The translations under genes were made by a program, and so were the position numbers. From positions 1,116,001-1,180,000 of the forward strand of contig NZ_JAPHAV010000001.1 in assembly GCF_026241335.1 (NCBI RefSeq): a stretch of DNA of 64,000 nucleotides. The letters run 5' to 3'. The notes beneath the pieces are model-generated. The model made no database searches. It had not been told where the DNA came from and was given only the letters and a program-made list of their open reading frames with translations. The DNA comes from Ochrobactrum chromiisoli (lineage in GTDB: Bacteria > Pseudomonadota > Alphaproteobacteria > Rhizobiales > Rhizobiaceae). Positions 1-6,536 of this stretch are shown piece after piece. The number at the start of each line of letters is the position of its first letter. Within the stretch, counting starts at the first letter, position 1.

Positions 1-37
1 AATCAATAAAATTATATGCTAGATCAGGAAGTCCAAA

Positions 38-460
38 ATGAAACGTGCTGTGTTATTTGCATTGCTTGGAACATCTGTCGTCCTTGCAGGCTGTGGTGGT
101 CGTGAAGCAAAACCTATAGCAATAACCAATCCGACCGATAGCGCTTTTGATTGTGCGGGGATTTCCCGCGAGTTTGCTGCAAATGAGCGGCAGATAACGG
201 TTACGCTGAAAGAACGCAGTCAGGCGCAGGGCAAGAATATCGTTCTGGGAGCCGCAGGCGTATTCTTCCTTCCCGCATTGTTTTTCATGGATCCGAAGTC
301 ACCTGAGAAGGTGGAGATTGATGCGCTGCGCAATCGCAACAAGGTTCTCGAAGACATTGCTCGCACCAAGAAATGTGCGGCACCAAAATCCCAACTGACC
401 GAAGTTTACAAAAAACTCGATAATCCCGGCAGCGGGCAGTCCGTAAAATCCAGGGATTAA
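38..460 (+). CDS. small lipoprotein, function unknown
   Basis: This 140-residue protein begins with a lipoprotein signal: a basic start, a hydrophobic stretch and the lipobox LAGC, with Cys19 as the predicted lipidation site. Residues ~66-84 form a hydrophobic segment (VLGAAGVFFLPALFF) that could be a second membrane anchor or hairpin. The C-terminal third is charged and contains Cys residues. The pattern (lipobox, conserved central hydrophobic stretch, late Cys) resembles small rhizobial/Brucella envelope lipoproteins, but no family was assigned. The ATG at 38 follows an AGGAAG Shine-Dalgarno at 27-32. A second lipoprotein gene lies 71 bp downstream, so the two may form an envelope pair. Confidence 0.75.
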   Translation: MKRAVLFALLGTSVVLAGCGGREAKPIAITNPTDSAFDCAGISREFAANERQITVTLKERSQAQGKNIVLGAAGVFFLPALFFMDPKSPEKVEIDALRNRNKVLEDIARTKKCAAPKSQLTEVYKKLDNPGSGQSVKSRD

Positions 461-531
461 AAGGTGATGTTTGAGAGTTTAATCATGCAATGTTTCTTCA
501 ATAGCTTCGAGATCACAAGAGGATGCGAAAA

Positions 532-1056
532 ATGAAAAATATATTAAAAAAATATACTTTAATTCTTCAGAAGTTTTTCCAATTTACATTGGTTACACTC
601 ATTGCTTCTGGTCTAACGGGGTGCAATTCAGTTGGTTCTTCGGGCGCGCCAGCAAATGTATCTCAAAAGGAAGAGCTTCAGGATTATGCCGGACTAAAAG
701 CTTTCAAGGCGATATGTCTGGATACTGCCCCCTCATTCTCCAACGCTGTGGCAGTTGCTAGGCGTTTTGGTGTTCAGGATTTTATTGAGCTTGGCGAAGG
801 CAAAGCGGGAATGTCTGCAGACAATTCCCTTTCTGCTCAGATAAAGCCCAACCACGAATGTGCCGTGACGACAGCCAAATACTCTGGAAACAGATTGGCT
901 TTGCGTAAGGCCTTTATTGCGACTGTCTCATCGGTCACAGGAAAAGGCATGTCCGGAAGCAAGGTTCCTTTTACAGCAGAAATTCAAGGAGTTCCTTTGA
1001 TTTTTATGCATGACCCAAATGGCGGAGAAGCATTTGTCATTCTTAGAGCCAAGTAG
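532..1056 (+). CDS. predicted lipoprotein, function unknown
   Basis: This is a ~174-residue lipoprotein candidate. It has a long basic N-terminus, a hydrophobic core and a lipobox ending in LTGC, after which the mature part starts with NSVGSSGAP. Two further Cys residues (in ICLD and HECAV) could form a disulfide in the periplasm. ATG 532 is preferred because the AGAGG Shine-Dalgarno at 518-522 has proper spacing to it. An alternative ATG at 523 sits only one base after that sequence. No family was recognised. It is the last intact host gene before the degraded stretch 1060-3860. Confidence 0.65.
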   Translation: MKNILKKYTLILQKFFQFTLVTLIASGLTGCNSVGSSGAPANVSQKEELQDYAGLKAFKAICLDTAPSFSNAVAVARRFGVQDFIELGEGKAGMSADNSLSAQIKPNHECAVTTAKYSGNRLALRKAFIATVSSVTGKGMSGSKVPFTAEIQGVPLIFMHDPNGGEAFVILRAK

Positions 1057-1129
1057 ATTAATTTCAATCATCTAATTGTTATTATTAGGCAGGGTCGGCC
1101 ACGAGGAATTTTGCATGCCGCCAATATTT

Positions 1130-1575
1130 CTCGCATGTATCCGCTTTTCCCAAGGGAACCAAGTGGATACATCGCTGGTTTGATCCTGCCGCATTTGCCA
1201 GCAAAGGCGTTGGCAGCCTACTTAGCGGGTTGTTGGTGTTTCAGCCTGTCTTACTGCAATCACGGCAACTGACACCTGATGTCAATGCACCGATTGGCAA
1301 TCAGTCCGGCATAGGAGCTGCACCAAGCGGTGTTCCACTCGTTGATATTGTGACGCCCAGCGGATAGGGACTGTCGTATAATAAATAGGGCAACTTTAAT
1401 GCCGGCACGCCCGGTCTGATCCTCAACAGTCACAATGGCGAGCTTGGTACATCGAAACTCGTTGGCGTGGCACCGGGTAATGCCAATCTGAAGAACAGCG
1501 GCCTGCGAGTGTCATTCTCAATGAAGTGACAAGCGGTAAACGAACTGTTCGACACGAATGGCTCGACCAGCACAT
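1130..1575 (+). pseudogene. broken two-partner-secretion (FhaB/CdiA-type) haemagglutinin N-terminal domain
   Basis: Reading through stops gives the typical start of a filamentous-haemagglutinin/CdiA exoprotein. A hydrophobic signal end (LLVFQPVLLQ) is followed by GVPLVDIVTPSG, GLSYN, GNFNAGTPGLILNS, then (after a one-base slip near 1503) SVILNEVTSG. These match the order of the TPS domain (VPVVNI...P, GLSHN, FNV...GLVLNN, ILNEV). It is dead: in-frame TAG codons lie near 1365 and 1387, a frameshift lies near 1503, and the rest of the normally very large gene is missing. The break is followed by IS5 remnants, suggesting insertion and deletion. The fragment probably belonged to an adhesin or contact-dependent inhibition locus. 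Confidence 0.72.
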
Positions 1576-1599
1576 CATTGAAAGTATAAAAGAGGCTCA

Positions 1600-1895
1600 G
1601 GACTTCGCAACACAATGGCTCGGGACAACGTTGTTCAGAGCGCGTCTTACGCCGGGGCGCAGTCGGCCCGACTATAGTGGCTTCACTGATCCAAAACGTA
1701 ACACAGCCACGCTTTCGAAGACCTGCTTCATATTCTGTCCAGCTTGTAACCTTAAACTTTTGCTTCGATATCCAGTGACGACGAGCGGATTTGTGTTTGA
1801 AAGGCTGCGGCTTGTCCCAAATTCGCAGCAAGTCACAACACTACAAGCCAATGCTGCGGAACTCTGAAACAGAAATGGTATTCATGCACCGAACG
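1600..1895 (-). mobile_element. IS5-family transposase 5' remnant (copy A)
   Basis: On the minus strand the frame reads SARRHWISKQKFKVTSW, then EYEAGLRKRGCVTFWISEA and PRRKTR. This matches the N-terminus of IS5-family transposases of the type W-x-x-Y-(D/E/N)-A-x-L-(R)-x-R-G-x-x-T-x-W(F/I). The catalytic DDE part is missing; homology stops near 1600, where the haemagglutinin remnant begins. Bases 1705-1895 are an inverted, roughly 88-90% identical copy of 2995-3188 (estimated by eye). Degraded and non-functional. Confidence 0.65.
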
Positions 1896-2041
1896 CCCAC
1901 AGGGACAAACGCCCCATTCCAGCGACGCGGTCAGCTTACAAACCATAAACAATCTATAGCTTTTATCGCCAAGGCGAGGGGTACGATGCTTGTCAAATTA
2001 AGGCATCACCCGTTTTCAAACATAACGCCCTCCCAGATTGA

Positions 2042-2749
2042 TTAAAGACGACGTCCTAAGGTGATTATATAGTCACCACCTGGCTGCCTAGGCCGTATAA
2101 CATCATTTCCAGTAATGCTCCGGCCCGTTTGAATTGATTCCCAACCTGCCCCGTTATTTCCAAGCCCACGTCTAATATATCTCCATCTGTCCCATCTATA
2201 TGGATCCCCACCAACTTGTACGGAAAAATCTCTGTCTTTATAAACATAATATCTAGTTCCACGGCGAACGACGGGAACTTCTATAATTCTGTCATGCGTT
2301 TCATCTGCGGTCACTGACATATTATAGTTATAATCTTTCGCAACATCAATTAATGTCGAATTACTGTCCCGTTCTTCTACTCTTTGTCGTATATCTTCTG
2401 GCACAGGGTTCAACCTTGGCGGACCATAGTTCAGAGCTTCAGGAACGCGAGGCGCGACTGGCCCTGGGCGGGCGTAAGGCTCTACTCTGCGCTGATGTGG
2501 GAATGCGGCTTGTCGCGAGGCCCGCCCAGCACCTTCATGAACCGGCGAGGGCTCACGCATGCGTGCGTGAACACCGTCCTGTAGATCGGCCGAGGCTCTG
2601 TCAATGGCAATATGTGCCTGGGGTCGGGCTGCCTGGTCGCGCGCATGAAAATTAGCCACGTCTCTGTCAATGATTTCCGATGCACGAGCCATCTCAGGAT
2701 CAAATGGAGCCTCAGCATCTCGCAGAATATTGAATAGTTCTTCGTCCAT
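2042..2749 (-). CDS. hypothetical protein lying between inverted IS5 remnants
   Basis: This 235-residue frame has no recognised family. The first half (to about residue 115) is rich in Ala, Arg, Pro and His and looks disordered. The second half is more fold-like, with Tyr/Trp/Arg-rich segments (GTRYYVYKDRDFSVQV, YRWDRWRYIRR). There is no signal peptide and no membrane segment. The start ATG at 2749 follows AAAGG and overlaps the stop of a short upstream frame as TAATG, which is consistent with translational coupling or with a longer ancestral gene. It sits alone between IS5-family fragments in opposite orientation, so it may be cargo or a surviving piece of the locus that was invaded. Expression and function are unknown. 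Confidence 0.45.
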   Translation of the reverse strand: MDEELFNILRDAEAPFDPEMARASEIIDRDVANFHARDQAARPQAHIAIDRASADLQDGVHARMREPSPVHEGAGRASRQAAFPHQRRVEPYARPGPVAPRVPEALNYGPPRLNPVPEDIRQRVEERDSNSTLIDVAKDYNYNMSVTADETHDRIIEVPVVRRGTRYYVYKDRDFSVQVGGDPYRWDRWRYIRRGLGNNGAGWESIQTGRSITGNDVIRPRQPGGDYIITLGRRL

Positions 2750-2989
2750 TAAACTACCTTTAAAAAAACAAGCAGCTTAAATTTGGCAACAAGACGTTTT
2801 GCTCGGATTGAATATGCAGATTGCATTCCTTGCCTCGCATACCACCCTGTCCGTTCGTCTCGTCTCATAAATGGAAACACAATAACACCGCGGCATAAAC
2901 TGTCATAAGTTGTAGGTGAAAACGGATGAGGTGAGCTGATTGCGGGTGGCTTTGCAATTTCAGGCATGCCAGTGCGCAGGTCCACATCA

Positions 2990-3190
2990 CTGCGCGGCGT
3001 TGGTGCATGAATGCCATTTCTGTTTCAGAGCACCTACAGTATCGGCTTGTAATGTCGTGACTTGCTGCGAATTTGGGGCAAGCCGCAGCCTTTCAAACAC
3101 AATTCCGCTCGTCGTCACTGGATAACGAAGCAAAAGTTTAAGGTTACAAACTAGGCAGAGTATGAAGCAGGTCTTCGACAGCGTGTCCGT
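2990..3190 (+). mobile_element. IS5-family transposase 5' remnant (copy B, inverted to copy A)
   Basis: The plus-strand frame reads KPQPFKHNSARRHWITKQ, then KFKVTN-stop-AEYEAGLRQR. This is the same transposase N-terminus as copy A, with the conserved Trp codon turned into TAG. It is truncated after about 65 codons, and the rest is lost into the neighbouring IS remnant. Together with 1705-1895 it forms a long imperfect inverted repeat around the orphan frame at 2042-2749. Confidence 0.6.
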
Positions 3191-3234
3191 GGCGTGACAT
3201 GCACGAACGCTATGGCAAATGGAAGTCGGTTTCG

Positions 3235-3560
3235 TGAGTCCTTTTTTATGCCGACTGCACAATGATGTGCTCGGACCACGGTGCTATTGATCGTGTCGGG
3301 GTGACGTCTTGCTCGACCATTTCCGCCAGCGTCTCCAGCATCACCTCGAACACACCTGTCGAAACCCAGCGCCGGTAGCGCCAGAAGACGCTGTCCCATT
3401 TGCCATACTCGTCGGGCAGGTGACGCCACTGTGATCCAGTTCGTGCAATCCACATCATGCCCCGAAATACAGCCGGTTGTCCTGCGCTGTATGGCATCCG
3501 CGCGCCCTTTCAGGTGGCAGAAATTCTCCGATGATCGCCCAAGGCCGCCTCTGAAAGACA
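3235..3560 (-). pseudogene. IS5-family (IS427-like) transposase orfA remnant, frameshifted
   Basis: Two minus-strand frames join to give an IS427-group orfA product: WAIIGEFLPPERARG (about 3545-3500), AQDNRLYF, then after a frameshift near 3470 MMWIARTGSQWRHLPDEYG and KWDSVFWRYRRW, followed by VFEVMLETLAEMVE. The gene ends in degraded sequence close to copy B of the other IS5 remnant. No orfB or intact ends are visible, so it cannot move by itself. It differs from the other two IS5 remnants in transposase subgroup. Confidence 0.7.
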
Positions 3561-3862
3561 GCCATGAATCAACAGCTGAGCCCCATGTCAACCTTTGTCC
3601 ACGAAACCTAGCAACTGTTGCTAGCTTTATTGCTTCTCACTCACGAATTTCGTGAATAGGATATTCGGGAAAATTGCGGGATCCGCGGATAATAAAAACA
3701 TCGAATACGATTCGACCGTTTTCACTAACTAAATGCTTCGCCAAGTGATTTGGGTCGAAAATCCGGGATAAATAAGGAAGTCGAGCTTTGCAGGATGCAG
3801 ACACGGACGTGTCGCTAGCTTTTGTGTAGTTGCTAGCCTGTTGCTAGGTGAAAAACACAAAA
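3561..3862. other. gene-free host stretch with TTGCTAG repeats
   Basis: No convincing reading frame is visible. It holds a short perfect hairpin CTAGCAA-CTG-TTGCTAG near 3609-3625 and further copies of GTTGCTAG near 3830 and 3840. These repeats look like decayed dyads of unknown meaning. The segment is host DNA left of the prophage and ends at the old tRNA-Val terminator. Confidence 0.4.
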
Positions 3863-3880
3863 AAGAGCCGCGAGGCTCTT
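3863..3880 (-). terminator. intrinsic terminator, originally behind tRNA-Val
   Basis: AAGAGCC-GCGA-GGCTCTT is a perfect 7-bp stem; on the minus strand it is followed by TTTTTTGTG. In the uninterrupted chromosome this would lie directly downstream of the leftward tRNA-Val gene. Prophage insertion has moved it about 41.5 kb from the tRNA. Confidence 0.75.
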
Positions 3881-3913
3881 GGTAAATTATATCAATGTTT
3901 TCAAGGAGGTAAG

Positions 3914-3960
3914 TGGTGGGCGATGAGAGACTCGAACTCCCGACATCTTCGGTGTAAACG
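3914..3960. repeat. attL: 47-bp core, displaced 3' half of tRNA-Val
   Basis: These 47 bp are identical to 45378-45424. They cover the encoded CCA end, acceptor strand, T-arm, variable loop and anticodon arm up to the loop of a leftward tRNA-Val(TAC). To the right the sequence departs into phage DNA. The intact tRNA lies at the other end, so this is the host's original 3' half left behind after site-specific integration. Confidence 0.95.
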
Positions 3961-4074
3961 TGGCGGTTGAAGCTTAAATCGTTGATTTATATTAGCTTTT
4001 TTCCGCGTTGGTTCCCGTTCGTTCCCGCTGTGTTCCGTTGATTTCTTGGCAAATCTTGGCGGTTCGTGGCGGTA
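3959..4074. repeat. putative integrase arm-type sites, attL side
   Basis: The decamer CGTGGCGGTT occurs at 3959-3968, with related copies CTTGGCGGTT (4055-4064) and CGTGGCGGTA (4065-4074). The same motif occurs twice at the other attachment site (45302-45311 and 45314-45323). A second triple repeat, GTTCCCG/GTTCCCG/GTTCCG, lies at about 4010-4038. Short direct repeats on both flanks of a tyrosine-recombinase core are typical of arm-binding sites; this role is inferred. Confidence 0.6.
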
Positions 4075-4125
4075 TTCGCCTTGTCAATCACTTCCCAGAT
4101 TTCCAGAAAATGAATGACAAATCTA

Positions 4126-5556
4126 TCATAGCAGACTGCTCCAGTCTCTTCTAGAACCCGCTCTTTTGACCTTCTCCCGGAGCATCGCAATATCTGAATC
4201 AGGTGTCTGCTCAACGATAGGATAGATCTCAAAAGGTGCATCCACGAGATCAAGCATATCACGAATAGCTCTGCGATGAGCATCGGCTTCAGATGTTGAA
4301 GAAGATACCGAAGTAGCAGTCGGAACCTGAATTTTCTTCGCATTACGCGAACGAATGCGCCCAGCTTTACCAGTCGTAAACAATCCATCGATGTCGCCCT
4401 GGTGATCAGGATGGTGATGCCCATAATGTTTTTTCAGGGTCCGCTCGTCAATGGAAAGGTAACCAGCGATATCACTGGTATTACCGCCGCCTTGCATGAG
4501 CCATGTCGCGGCCGTGTGGCGCATGGCATGCCGATTCAGGTCTTTACGTTCGACGTCGTCAGGAATGACTTTTTTTAATTCGCTGAAGAAAGCCTTAGCT
4601 GTCGAGCCTGCAGGTTTTCCAGAGCGTTCCACCAGATATCTAGCACCATTTTTATGCCACCGGCGCATATGCGCGAGCAACCGCATGGGGATGCGAATGG
4701 GGTCGGCTCGCTTGTTAGATGGCACCATCTCGCCTTCCCATGAACGGTAGAAGATGCCGTTTTCGAGGTCGATCCACGGACGGCCTTCTTCCTTGATAAA
4801 TGAGGCTTCTTCCATGCGCTCGGTGCGCGTCCCTGTGTAAATACCAGTCAGGAAATATCGAGCGATGTGCCGTGTCGGGCGGGCCTTCGTCGTTATTGTA
4901 ACACCACGGTTTTCTGCTTTCGCTCGCTTTCCAGTGTACGAATACGTCCCTTTTTTTCGGTAGAACGCCCAGAGTACTTTCGCGGCTTGATCGCGTGTGA
5001 AGAAGCCGTAACGAGACTTTTGAGGCGCTGGAAGCTTAAAATTGATCCGAGCATCAGCCATAACGTCGTCGCCGATGGCTAATTGAACAGCAGCGCGCAG
5101 ATCTTCGAGCATGCGTCGAGTCGTTGATGCTGCATGTTTAGTTGCAAATTCCTCGCAACTGCGCTTGTTAATGTCAGATACAAGTTTGCGACCCCAAAAA
5201 TCCAGGATCGCTTCCATTCGCTTGATAAAGTCGCGCTTTTGCTTTTTCTTGCTTTCCAAGCGTGGACTGATGTCGTGAATATAATGGTTGACGACATCCG
5301 CAATCGGCATCTCGTGCGCGGGCGTCTTCTGAGGCGTGCCCTTAAGAACCTGTTCAGAATGCTTCTTTGTCAGGTATGCTTGGAGGAACCTTTCAGCGCC
5401 GCCAAGGTCGTCAACGCCGCATCCAGTGCTGTACTGTTTGTCGTCGTCGTAGACGAAATAGACGGCTTTGTGTGTGACCCGCCCTGCGGCATCACGTCGT
5501 TCCTTCCTGAGCTTGAGATGCGCAGTTTTGCGGGGTCTTGACAACTTTCTAGCCAC
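4126..5556 (-). CDS. int: prophage tyrosine recombinase / integrase
   Basis: This 476-residue tyrosine recombinase catalyses integration and excision at the tRNA-Val site. Catalytic signatures are visible: Arg244 in YTGTRTERMEE, His343-x-x-Arg346 in LNRHAMRHTAATWLM, and the nucleophile Tyr378 in LKKHYGHHHPDH. The N-terminal ~180 residues hold the arm-binding and SAM-like core-binding regions. A ~85-residue polar tail after the catalytic Tyr is longer than usual. The gene lies 166 bp from attL and reads towards it, the usual place for int. Its first 187 bp overlap the 3' end of the upstream excisionase-like gene in another frame, suggesting coupled expression. ATG 5556 gives an N-terminus (MARKLSRPRK) typical of alphaproteobacterial phage integrases. 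Confidence 0.93.
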   Translation of the reverse strand: MARKLSRPRKTAHLKLRKERRDAAGRVTHKAVYFVYDDDKQYSTGCGVDDLGGAERFLQAYLTKKHSEQVLKGTPQKTPAHEMPIADVVNHYIHDISPRLESKKKQKRDFIKRMEAILDFWGRKLVSDINKRSCEEFATKHAASTTRRMLEDLRAAVQLAIGDDVMADARINFKLPAPQKSRYGFFTRDQAAKVLWAFYRKKGTYSYTGKRAKAENRGVTITTKARPTRHIARYFLTGIYTGTRTERMEEASFIKEEGRPWIDLENGIFYRSWEGEMVPSNKRADPIRIPMRLLAHMRRWHKNGARYLVERSGKPAGSTAKAFFSELKKVIPDDVERKDLNRHAMRHTAATWLMQGGGNTSDIAGYLSIDERTLKKHYGHHHPDHQGDIDGLFTTGKAGRIRSRNAKKIQVPTATSVSSSTSEADAHRRAIRDMLDLVDAPFEIYPIVEQTPDSDIAMLREKVKRAGSRRDWSSLL

Positions 5557-5912
5557 TCCTTGATAGCTTTTCTGGTCACGTAAAGGTTCTTTGTATTCGG
5601 ACGAAGGACGGCAAGATGACCATCCGCTATGGCTTTTCTCAATGTCTTTATAGACATTGATTCTGATGGTGTCCGGAGCGTCGGTTCAATAGCAAAATAC
5701 CCCTGAAGCTCCGGCAGACATATTGCATCTTCGAGTTTGAGCGGTGCGGTCTCATGTATATCTGCAGGAGATTTTCCTTGTAGATAGTCATCGAGTTCAT
5801 CCAAGACCGCAAACGCCTCTTCTTCTCTAACTTTCTGAGCTTCGAGTGTCCGTATGCCGTCGTTTAAGAGGTCGAGGATATCGACCTTGTCTTTTTCAGA
5901 TTCATTGGTCAT
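5370..5912 (-). CDS. excisionase-like winged-helix protein
   Basis: A 180-residue protein. Residues ~88-128 (SIKTLRKAIADGHLAVLRPN, then KNLYVTRKAIKEWLES) form a MerR/Xis-type helix-turn-helix of the 'excisionase/helix-turn-helix domain' kind, with the typical ...R.A...G.L......Y.T..A...WL pattern. The first ~75 residues are acidic and helical. The C-terminal ~60 residues (Ser/Thr-rich) are encoded in the part that overlaps int. It lies directly upstream of int in the same direction and its ATG overlaps the previous stop (TGATG). The likely job is directionality factor for the integrase and perhaps a repressor of the int operon. Confidence 0.65.
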   Translation of the reverse strand: MTNESEKDKVDILDLLNDGIRTLEAQKVREEEAFAVLDELDDYLQGKSPADIHETAPLKLEDAICLPELQGYFAIEPTLRTPSESMSIKTLRKAIADGHLAVLRPNTKNLYVTRKAIKEWLESCQDPAKLRISSSGRNDVMPQGGSHTKPSISSTTTTNSTALDAALTTLAALKGSSKHT

Positions 5913-6316
5913 CAGTCGCCAATCATCCCATATTCGTACATATAGCTATATTTTTTACATACTTTCTTATTCAGTCTACCTTCATACAAGTTAATCTGAG
6001 CAAGCTGGGGCCAGTGTCTTACATAAACACCGTCTTTGCCAATTCGCCCCGAATATTGCTGTTCGACCGCCGTTGAAGTGTCTTCTTTTGTGGCGACAAT
6101 TTTAGTCGAACACAATACTTTGCTGGAATTCATTCGGTCAGCTACTACATGTCTGATTACGAGAGAATTCTTCTTATCTTTTACCTCAATCCAACATTGC
6201 GTTTTTTCCGTGTTAGAACACGTTCCGCTGCTTGCATAATGTCCTGACAAATCACTAGCCTGCGCGGTTGCACTCAGCGACAAAAATGCAACCGTAACAA
6301 TTGCAATATTCTTCAT
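5912..6316 (-). CDS. small secreted protein of the prophage leftward operon
   Basis: 134 residues starting MKNIAIVTVAFLSLSATAQA, a clear Sec signal peptide with cleavage after AQA. The mature part has several Cys residues (CSNTEKTQCW, VLCSTK, KKVCKK), which suggests periplasmic disulfides. A longer start at 6340 is possible, but the shorter one puts the signal peptide at the N-terminus. It overlaps the next gene by one base. No family was recognised. It may be a lysogenic-conversion product; the prophage encodes two other secreted proteins (15607-16455 and 22215-22643). Confidence 0.6.
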   Translation of the reverse strand: MKNIAIVTVAFLSLSATAQASDLSGHYASSGTCSNTEKTQCWIEVKDKKNSLVIRHVVADRMNSSKVLCSTKIVATKEDTSTAVEQQYSGRIGKDGVYVRHWPQLAQINLYEGRLNKKVCKKYSYMYEYGMIGD

Positions 6317-6329
6317 TCTCAAGCCCCTT

Positions 6330-6536
6330 CTATTTCCCAATTTTCTTATCTTTCAGATGCTCAAAGATGTCATCTGCCAAAATCTGCGTCATAGTGCGCG
6401 GATCGTCCGCGCAGCTATTATTCATGTACCAGCTATCTGTCAGTCCGCAGGTTGGGCATCTTTCTGGCTTCCAACCCTGACCTTCGGTGTCACACTCGAC
6501 GCAGAGCCATCGCCATTTTTGCTCAAGCGCACTCAT
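6330..6536 (-). CDS. small zinc-ribbon protein
   Basis: 68 residues with two Cys pairs, CVEC near the N-terminus and CPTCG, spaced like a zinc ribbon/rubredoxin knuckle, followed by an acidic helical tail. ATG 6536 is preferred because a strong GGAGG lies 6-7 nt upstream; it overlaps the end of the FtsH-like gene by 14 bp. It may be an adaptor or DNA/RNA-binding accessory of the leftward operon. Function unknown. Confidence 0.6.
   Translation of the reverse strand: MSALEQKWRWLCVECDTEGQGWKPERCPTCGLTDSWYMNNSCADDPRTMTQILADDIFEHLKDKKIGK

Noticed and set aside
2749-2985. 78-codon minus-strand frame coupled (TAATG) to 2042-2749
   Set aside because: Starts at GTG inside IS-flank sequence and has no fold-like pattern; kept only as a note because the coupling could be a trace of a longer gene.
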